A stretch of 17,883 nucleotides of DNA, taken from contig CAYYAQ010000109.1 of NCBI GenBank assembly GCA_964469555.1, positions 1-17,883 on the forward strand, given 5' to 3'. How positions within the stretch are numbered: the first letter of the stretch is position 1; each line of letters starts with the position of its first letter. A program made the position numbers and the translations under genes. Below the pieces are notes generated by a model, which was not told where the DNA came from, made no database searches, and saw nothing but the letters and a program-made list of their open reading frames with translations. This DNA comes from CAYYAQ01 sp964469555. GTDB taxonomy: Bacteria; Planctomycetota; UBA1135; UBA2386. Below, in pieces: positions 1-5,910 of the stretch.

Positions 1-1317
1 CTGCCGGAGTCGATGGGCGGTCCGGTACCGTTCCACCTGGCGTTGGTCACGTTCGTGACGGTTCTCGTGCTGATGTTCGGCGCGGCCCTGGACCTCGTCT
101 CCCTGCACCGTGGTGCGTACGTGTTCGTCCTCAGCACGGCCATTGGCAATCTTGTTTGGATCATCGGGTTCCTGGTCGCTCTGTGTGTCGCGTTGCCGCT
201 CGTATTCAGGCTCGTGACGAGGCCGTCGAACGCCGTGCCCGACGACTCCCGGACCACGGCGAGCGCGCTGGGCTTTCCCCCACGCAAGGTCCAGATGCTC
301 CGCACCGACAACCGATTGGTGAACGCGATGCTCGTCGGACCGGTCCCTGGTTTCCGGTACCTGTTCCTGACGGATGGTCTCGTGTCGCTGCTCGATCCGT
401 TGTCCCTGCGAGGCGTGGTGGCGCACGAAGTTGGCCACGCCAAGGCGCACCACCCGCTGCTGCTCCTGACCGTGTTCGGCTTGGTTCCGCTGCTGCTCTT
501 CAACCCGCTCGATGTGCTCGGGATGATCGAGTTGGGCACAGTGTCGCTGGCCGCAATCGCCGTGGTGGTCCTCGTCGTCGCGTTCTTCGTGATGCGTCGG
601 ATCGCGCATCGTTTCGAATTGGAAGCCGACCTTCTCAGTGCAGATGCGCTAGGTGGTTCGGTGCCGTGCATCCTCGCCCTCCACAAGGTGTCGCAGTTGT
701 TCGGCAGTAAACCTGAACGGGAGACTTTCCGGCACCCCAGCGAGGAACGTCGCATCCTGCACCTCCTGTCGTGCGAGGGCGACCCTTGGTTCCGAGAGAG
801 GTTCGAGAGACGCGGCAAGATGCTGCGCCGTACGCTCGTCGCGCTGGTGGTCGCCTCGCTCGGGCTTACGGTGTGGGCTCAGGCGAAACTCTGGCCGGTG
901 GACAAGTTGATCCTGCAGTTCTACACCGGCGGATTCGTCGCCGCCGAACAGACGCTCGAGGGTTTGTCCACGGAGTTGCCTCCTGGTCGAGACAGCCTCG
1001 TCAGCATGCTGCGCGACGATCTGGCTGCGGCCCGAGAGCTGTATCCCGACGGTGGGGAGTGGAATGAGATCCGCGACGATCTCGCGGAGCGCGCCCTGCG
1101 CCGCGGTCGAATCGAGTTGTTGCGCAATGGGCCGAAGTCGGCTCGTCGGTGGTTCGCCGTCGGTATGGCAAAGCCCCACCCGACGCCGCTGGAACTCTCA
1201 CTGTATTTGTACAGCGAAGCGTCGTCGCGAGAGGATGCCGAGCGCGTCGCGGAGCTGAAGTCGCACTTGCTGAGCGAGTTCGCGCTCGACGATGATCTCG
1301 CGCGGTCCCTGCGGTGA
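1..1317 (+). CDS. M48-family membrane zinc metallopeptidase (possibly 5'-partial)
   Basis: Integral-membrane zinc protease of the M48 (HtpX/Ste24-like) class, expected to cleave membrane or misfolded envelope proteins. Numbering is from the ATG at position 13. HExxH is seen as H138-E139-V-G-H142, and the third zinc ligand is probably E202 in FELEAD, matching the family ExxAD motif. H241 in HPSEERRI matches the conserved HPS...RI element after the catalytic core. Hydrophobic segments lie near residues 8-27, 37-66, 147-165, 174-196 and 272-290. The C-terminal ~140 residues are soluble, helical and charged, and may be a TPR-like extension. The frame stays open from base 1 to the ATG at 13, so the true start may be upstream of the window. 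It converges on the next gene with only 9 bases between stop codons. The family call is confident; the substrate is unknown. Confidence 0.88.
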   Translation: MPESMGGPVPFHLALVTFVTVLVLMFGAALDLVSLHRGAYVFVLSTAIGNLVWIIGFLVALCVALPLVFRLVTRPSNAVPDDSRTTASALGFPPRKVQMLRTDNRLVNAMLVGPVPGFRYLFLTDGLVSLLDPLSLRGVVAHEVGHAKAHHPLLLLTVFGLVPLLLFNPLDVLGMIELGTVSLAAIAVVVLVVAFFVMRRIAHRFELEADLLSADALGGSVPCILALHKVSQLFGSKPERETFRHPSEERRILHLLSCEGDPWFRERFERRGKMLRRTLVALVVASLGLTVWAQAKLWPVDKLILQFYTGGFVAAEQTLEGLSTELPPGRDSLVSMLRDDLAAARELYPDGGEWNEIRDDLAERALRRGRIELLRNGPKSARRWFAVGMAKPHPTPLELSLYLYSEASSREDAERVAELKSHLLSEFALDDDLARSLR

Positions 1318-1326
1318 CTGGCTAGC

Positions 1327-3279
1327 TCAGTACACCCACGGTCTGGCCTGCTTGATGGCGAGCTTGCCTTCCGCGGTGATCTTGAACTCGATCTCCATCG
1401 CGAACTTTCCGTCCGAGCGCTTGTGGCCGTAGAGGCGCCGGAACTTGCGCTTGATCCTGCCCAGGTGTCTGCGCAACTGTTCCCGGTGTTCCCTTCCGAG
1501 GATCCGCGCTCCGTCTTTCGCACGGCTCGAGACTTGGATGAGCTTGTCGTCTCGTGCACTCGACGGACTCAGCAGAAGTTCTTCGGGTATCGAGAGCGCG
1601 TCCGGGTTCGTGACCATGTCCTCGCCCACCTGGACGTTGACGTAGTAGTTCCGACCTGACTGGTAGACGATGTCGTCCGAGACCGCGACGCCGTTGGCTT
1701 CTTCCTTGGAGTAGTTGGGGTGGCAGAGCACGCCCATCGCGGTGGCGAAGTGATCGATGCGATAGAACTCGCGCTCTTCGTACGCGCGGAAGTTCCACAG
1801 GCTGGCGTAGACCAGCTTGACGCTCTCGCTGATGTGACCCTTGCGGTTCGTGAACGAGTCGTACAGACCGGCGCCGCTGAAGCCCGGAAGGTCCTCGTTG
1901 TTCGTGCTCGAGCGGCAACGGACGTTGGTTCCCTGCGGGAATCCCTTGTGCATTTCGCCGAGCGCCTTGTGCATCCACGCCGGGACCTTGCTCTTCGTCA
2001 CCTCGTTCCGGAACCTCGCGAGGGCCTTCTCCCGTTTGTCGGTGTCGCCGCCGAACCCCGGTGCCTTGCTCATCGCCGACGCCTTCGCGTAGAGACCGTT
2101 GTGTTTCATGAATGCGTCGTAGAAGGAGAACGGAACGGCGAAGCCCTTCGGCGTCGTGCCGTCCGGGAACCCGAGCCTGCCAAGCATCGCGACGTTCGCG
2201 GCCTTCACGCCGACGCTCGGCGAGTCCTTGAACTCGACCTCCGAGAGTGCGCGGATGGTCTTGGCCGCGAGGTCACGCGCCGGCACCTGCGCCTTCTTCG
2301 GTCGCATGTTGGCGAAGTGCTTTTCGACCTCGGCGACTTTCGCCTCGCGAATCTCGTAGCCGGAGGGCTTCACCGTGAACCGCACGTACTTGCCGATCAG
2401 CGCTGCGATCGACTTGTTCTTCCGCGCGTTCGCAATGAAGGCGTTGGGCACGCCGTCCTGCACGGCGCGGAGGTTCACGTGTGAGAGCGGTGTCTGCCGC
2501 ACTTCCGTGATCACGCCGGCGACGCGCGGCATCTCGTTGGGAAGCGTGGCGTAGAGGACGACGTCGCGCGGGCTCGGACGCTCGCCATCCTTCATCACGC
2601 GAAGCCGACCGAAACCGGTGGCGGCGTTCAAGGGAAGAAACGCGATGTCCTTGTAGACGTCTTTCGGGAAGAACGCGGGGATGCCGGCATCCTCGTACAG
2701 TTTCTTGTCCTTCTGGTACTGAGCTTCCGCGCGTTGCCCGATCGGGTAGTACGCGATCTTCCCCTTCGTGAACGGCGCCTTCTCCCCCAGCTTCTCGATG
2801 GACATCTTGACCATCTTGAATTGGTACTGGTCGTTCGGCTCGTACTCGATCGTGTAGAGACCGGCGGTGTCGTTCGGTGAATTGAGGAACGGGCGGTACG
2901 CCAACACGCCCCGCATCTGCTTGATCGGGCCGCTGCGACCACGACCGCCGCGACCACGACCGCCGCGAACGATGCCGATCGTCCGCATGAAGGCCGGATG
3001 CGATCGATGGGTCTTGGTGTTGATGAAGTAGAGCTTCGGCTTGTCGGTATCGAGTGCTTCGAACTGATACTTGACGTACTGGACGCCTCGCAGCCCGGTG
3101 TCGATCATGACGTCGGGGCCCTGATACGACATCTTCTCGTAGGTCGCGCGGTCGGGGATCGCCCCGGTGCCGTCCTTGAAGTCGAGTTCGCTGGGATCCG
3201 GCGGACGATTCTGGGCAGTGAGAGCGGGGACCAGGGTTACGGCGAGCAGGCCGGCACAACAACGGTGGAGGGTCTTCAT
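1327..3279 (-). CDS. Secreted PEP/pyruvate-binding (dikinase-type) protein with glucan-water-dikinase-like domain order
   Basis: A 650-residue protein with a signal peptide (about 1-22, cleavage before Q23). An Arg/Gly-rich stretch lies at 105-117. A phosphohistidine swivelling domain follows, with candidate catalytic H267 in TPLSHVNLRA. The C-terminal ATP-binding dikinase domain (PPDK_N type) runs from about 340 to the end, with RSSTNNEDLPGFSGAGLYDS at 456-475 and the terminal QARPW typical of that domain. The order is His domain first and ATP domain last, with no PEP-binding TIM barrel. This is the order of plant glucan water dikinase, whose LSHVSVRA and RSSSNGEDLEGYAGAGLYDS motifs (recalled, not searched) are close matches. 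PPDK and PEP synthase have the opposite order. The inferred role is ATP-dependent phosphotransfer through a phosphohistidine, acceptor unknown. Export of an ATP-using enzyme is odd. It lies 157 bases downstream of, and in the same direction as, the propeller gene. The start fits the signal peptide, but there is no clear Shine-Dalgarno. Confidence 0.85.
   Translation of the reverse strand: MKTLHRCCAGLLAVTLVPALTAQNRPPDPSELDFKDGTGAIPDRATYEKMSYQGPDVMIDTGLRGVQYVKYQFEALDTDKPKLYFINTKTHRSHPAFMRTIGIVRGGRGRGGRGRSGPIKQMRGVLAYRPFLNSPNDTAGLYTIEYEPNDQYQFKMVKMSIEKLGEKAPFTKGKIAYYPIGQRAEAQYQKDKKLYEDAGIPAFFPKDVYKDIAFLPLNAATGFGRLRVMKDGERPSPRDVVLYATLPNEMPRVAGVITEVRQTPLSHVNLRAVQDGVPNAFIANARKNKSIAALIGKYVRFTVKPSGYEIREAKVAEVEKHFANMRPKKAQVPARDLAAKTIRALSEVEFKDSPSVGVKAANVAMLGRLGFPDGTTPKGFAVPFSFYDAFMKHNGLYAKASAMSKAPGFGGDTDKREKALARFRNEVTKSKVPAWMHKALGEMHKGFPQGTNVRCRSSTNNEDLPGFSGAGLYDSFTNRKGHISESVKLVYASLWNFRAYEEREFYRIDHFATAMGVLCHPNYSKEEANGVAVSDDIVYQSGRNYYVNVQVGEDMVTNPDALSIPEELLLSPSSARDDKLIQVSSRAKDGARILGREHREQLRRHLGRIKRKFRRLYGHKRSDGKFAMEIEFKITAEGKLAIKQARPWVY
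2936..2965 (-). repeat. Perfect 15-bp tandem duplication coding RG-rich linker
   Basis: Bases 2936-2950 and 2951-2965 are identical 15-mers (CGACCACGACCGCCG on the + strand). On the minus strand they code for two copies of an Arg/Gly pentapeptide inside the 105-117 segment of the dikinase-like protein. The repeat is in frame, so copy-number change would lengthen or shorten the linker without a frameshift. Confidence 0.9.
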
Positions 3280-3436
3280 GAGGCGATGAGGCTGGGCAGA
3301 AAGGGCCGCGTGTGGGCGACTGGCGATGTTACGGCAGCGCGAGACTCCCGTCCTGTCCCGGAGTTGTAGTAGCGGCGTCCCGGACGCGCATCGGGAGGGC
3401 GCCTTGGGATGGGCCCCGGGGTTGGGCGGCGGACGG

Positions 3437-5734
3437 CTAGTATCTGTTCACCTCGACCGCCCAGGTGATCGTCTTCTTCCACACCTCGTTGCCGTGGCGG
3501 TCGAACTCGCGGATGAAGCCGTTCTCGGCGACGAGCGTGTTGCCGTTCGGCAGGCGGTCGGCGTCACTCGGCGAACTGAGGTTCTTGAGCGTCATGACGG
3601 TCTTGCCCGACGGATCGACTTCGCGCACCTCGTTGAGCATTCGGATCGTCAACAGCGTGTTGCCGTTGGGCAGTCGATCGGCGTCGTGCACGTTCGGCAC
3701 TTCCTTGATCTGCCAGACGATCTTTCCGTTCTTGTCTACTTCGATCACGCGGTCGTCGTGGGTGTCGGCGATGAGCGTGTTGCCGTTCGGTAGGCGGTCG
3801 ACGTCGTAGGGATGGATGTCCTTTTTGTACTCCCAGACGATCTTGCCCTTGGGGTTGACCTCGATCACACGGCGACCGAACGTGTCGGCGATGAGCGTGT
3901 TGCCGTTCGCCAAACGGTCGGCGTCGTACGGGTTCTTCAGGTCCCCGAACGACCAGACGACCTTGTTCTGACGCGTAACTTCGGAAACGCGGTTGACGGA
4001 GAACTCCGTGATCAACAGGTTTCCGTTGTCCAGGCACTCGACGTCCCAGACCCCGAAGATTTCTTCGATGGAGAACACTTCGCGACCCTGGTCGTCGAAC
4101 TCGACGATCCGGTTGTCTGAGTAGTCAGCGACGAGCGTGAACCCCCACATCGCACCACCACCCATGTCGTACTCCATCTTGACGATGTCCTTGATGGCGA
4201 TGATCGTCGAGCCGATGCCCGGCGCGACCACTCCGATGTGCGAGGCGGTCAATGCGGCGACGTGGCCGAGGACACGGTCCCCGTTCTTCATGATCGTCCG
4301 GGTGAACGTGCGGTTGTCGACTGCGGTCTGCAGAGGACGCTTGAACAGCAAACCGGCGATGTCCTCGAGCTGGGCCGTGTGGCCCTTGCCGTCCTCTCCC
4401 TGGTACGACAGCCCCTTGTGGTCCAATGCGAGGATGCTGCCGGCGTGGAGCTTGTTGTCCTTGAATCGGATCTTGTCCTGCTTCGCCGATGCGCCGAGCA
4501 GCCGATCCAACTTCGGATCGATGGCGAGACCCTGCACCTGGTCGCGGCGCACGACCATCCTGCCGAACGTCGCCGACATCAGAATGACCTTCTCGTTCGT
4601 GACCGCTTCGAGCTTGCCTGTCACCAGCGTGCCCTGCGCGAGGAACATGCGGCACGCATCGACGGTCTTCTTCGCCACTGTCCCGACGGCATCGATGCCA
4701 TCACAGCGGTTTAGTGGAAACCTCAACTCGGCGATGTCGATGGACTCCTTCTCGGAGCCCTTGACGATCTTTGGCTGACCGAGACGTATGCTGTCGCCGG
4801 CGTAGCCGAGCAGTGTGCCTTCGATCCGTGTCTGGTCGGCGAGCGAGACCTGCACCGTGATCGGCGGCAAGACCGACTTCGGCATCGGCATCTTCGCGCC
4901 GGTGACGACGACCGGATTCTTCGCGGCCTTCGCGACCGTGGCGAGCGCGGCGGCGCCGTCGGAGCGTTCCCGGAGGATCCGCAGCATCAGCAGCGACTCG
5001 GTCTCGGCGAGCAGTGACTCGGCGAGCTGCGCCGCGGTGTAGTCGCGCCCCTTCGATCCCGGAAGCGAAGCGAGCGATGCCCGTATCGCGCTCCCGTGCG
5101 TGGAGCCGTCGGTCTTCAGGAGTTCGAGCAGCTTGCCGGCGGCCGAGTCATCGCCGATCCGACCCAACGCCCGGATGCAGCGGTTGACGATGATCGGATC
5201 GGTGTGCTGGAGCGCGCTGACCAACGCCTTTGTCAGCTTCTTCGACGGGTTCATGTAGAGCGCGGTCAGGGACAGGCCGCGGATGTAGCGGGCCTCGATC
5301 TCCTCGCGCTCGGTGCCCCGGAGTTTGATCGCCTCGAGGGCCCTGGCAGCCCGGATCCGCTCCTCCACGGTCTCGGCCGTCTTCGACCGGACCCGGATCA
5401 GCTCCCTGGCCTTGCCCCCTACCTCGACCAGCATGTCCTCCGCTTTTTCCCTGTTTGCCCACCGCTCGTCGGTCAGCTGGTCCAGGAGCTTTTCGATGCG
5501 CAGCAAATACTCCGCGTGGTTGCCGTGGATCCGGTTGCAGATCGCGTGGGTGGCCTCCTTCTGGTGCTTCAGGAGGTGCGCGACGGTCTGGAGGTCGTCC
5601 GTAGTCTTGTTGTCCTTGAACGGAGCCATCTCTGCTTCGAGTCGCTCGTCGTTCCACACCTCCTGAGCGGCCAGGGTCGGAACGGCGGCAAGGGTGGTCA
5701 CGAGGACCAGCCCGAAGAGCAGGATTTTGATCAT
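3437..5734 (-). CDS. Secreted HEAT / four-barrel / beta-propeller fusion protein
   Basis: A 765-residue secreted protein. The ATG at 5734 is chosen because it starts a clean signal peptide (1-23, cleavage before Q24); an in-frame ATG 111 bases upstream would only add a Pro-rich, non-hydrophobic leader. Residues about 80-270 are helical and HEAT-like (for example CIRALGRIGDDSAAGKLLELL). Residues about 292-523 hold four tandem units of about 45-50 residues with the pattern xDxxxIxGxLxxxxxxxIxL...IxxxxIxxLxF, probably small SH3/Sm-like barrels. Residues 529-765 hold six 40-residue units with the consensus NGNTLIADxxxxRVIEVDxxGKIVW, a beta-propeller of the PQQ/NHL or arylsulfotransferase-like type. 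No catalytic residues are evident, so a periplasmic binding or scaffold role is inferred. It is divergent from the TPR/PQQ-type gene and lies upstream of the dikinase-like gene, probably in one transcription unit. Confidence 0.85.
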   Translation of the reverse strand: MIKILLFGLVLVTTLAAVPTLAAQEVWNDERLEAEMAPFKDNKTTDDLQTVAHLLKHQKEATHAICNRIHGNHAEYLLRIEKLLDQLTDERWANREKAEDMLVEVGGKARELIRVRSKTAETVEERIRAARALEAIKLRGTEREEIEARYIRGLSLTALYMNPSKKLTKALVSALQHTDPIIVNRCIRALGRIGDDSAAGKLLELLKTDGSTHGSAIRASLASLPGSKGRDYTAAQLAESLLAETESLLMLRILRERSDGAAALATVAKAAKNPVVVTGAKMPMPKSVLPPITVQVSLADQTRIEGTLLGYAGDSIRLGQPKIVKGSEKESIDIAELRFPLNRCDGIDAVGTVAKKTVDACRMFLAQGTLVTGKLEAVTNEKVILMSATFGRMVVRRDQVQGLAIDPKLDRLLGASAKQDKIRFKDNKLHAGSILALDHKGLSYQGEDGKGHTAQLEDIAGLLFKRPLQTAVDNRTFTRTIMKNGDRVLGHVAALTASHIGVVAPGIGSTIIAIKDIVKMEYDMGGGAMWGFTLVADYSDNRIVEFDDQGREVFSIEEIFGVWDVECLDNGNLLITEFSVNRVSEVTRQNKVVWSFGDLKNPYDADRLANGNTLIADTFGRRVIEVNPKGKIVWEYKKDIHPYDVDRLPNGNTLIADTHDDRVIEVDKNGKIVWQIKEVPNVHDADRLPNGNTLLTIRMLNEVREVDPSGKTVMTLKNLSSPSDADRLPNGNTLVAENGFIREFDRHGNEVWKKTITWAVEVNRY
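3440..4150 (-). repeat. 120-bp coding repeats for six beta-propeller units
   Basis: The conserved Asn-Gly-Asn codons of consecutive units begin at minus-strand positions 4027, 3907, 3787, 3667 and 3547, exactly 120 bases apart. The + strand shows near-identical blocks (GTGTTGCCGTTCGG..GGCGGTCGGCGTC) in register around 3535, 3655, 3775 and 3895. The middle units are the most alike; the first and last have diverged. There are no insertions or deletions between units 2 and 6, which suggests recent internal duplication. Confidence 0.9.
4166..4861 (-). repeat. Four tandem small beta-barrel-like protein units
   Basis: Within the propeller protein, residues about 292-340, 362-406, 419-465 and 480-523 each carry a polar start (LADQTRIEG, LAQGTLVTG, FKDNKLHAG, MKNGDRVLG), a short strand pair, and a closing IxxLxF-like strand (IAELRF, VQGLAI, IAGLLF, IVKMEY). 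The units are diverged and were recognised by pattern only. A small SH3/Sm-like fold is an inference. Confidence 0.6.
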
Positions 5735-5910
5735 GGTTCCAGGATTACGTGGAGTGTGATCGTAGGGAGGGGGGTCTATGGGGGGCGAGCCAACATAACT
5801 TGATGTGGGGCTCGCTGGCCCGGAATGGAACACGTAGATTTGCAATTGACCCTCCCAACCCCTCTACCGTTGGTCTCCGGACCGGCCACGGATCTTCCCG
5901 AATCCCCGTA
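5735..5910. promoter_or_regulatory. Divergent intergenic promoter region
   Basis: A 176-base gap separates two genes transcribed away from each other, so promoters for both directions should lie here. I could not fit a convincing -35/-10 pair on either strand. Seen directly: G-rich tracts at 5765-5785 on the + strand (GGG, then six G, then six G), and an AT-richer patch around 5835-5850. No operator-like inverted repeat was recognised. Confidence 0.5.

Noticed and set aside
1311..1340. A tRNA-like TAGCTCAG motif near the convergent stops, repeated as GCTAGCTCAG at 17097
   Set aside because: There is no GAGC D-stem partner, anticodon or T-arm around it, so it is not a tRNA. A bulged hairpin here overlaps both stop codons but has no T-run, so no terminator is called.
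3440..4150. A CRISPR array from the regular 120-bp repeats
   Set aside because: The repeats and the spaces between them form one continuous coding frame of propeller units, and the unit length is wrong for CRISPR.
5735..5910. N-terminal extensions from upstream ATGs for both divergent genes (5845- and 5749+ or 5803+)
   Set aside because: They would place a non-hydrophobic leader before a good signal peptide, so the starts at 5734 and 5911 were chosen.
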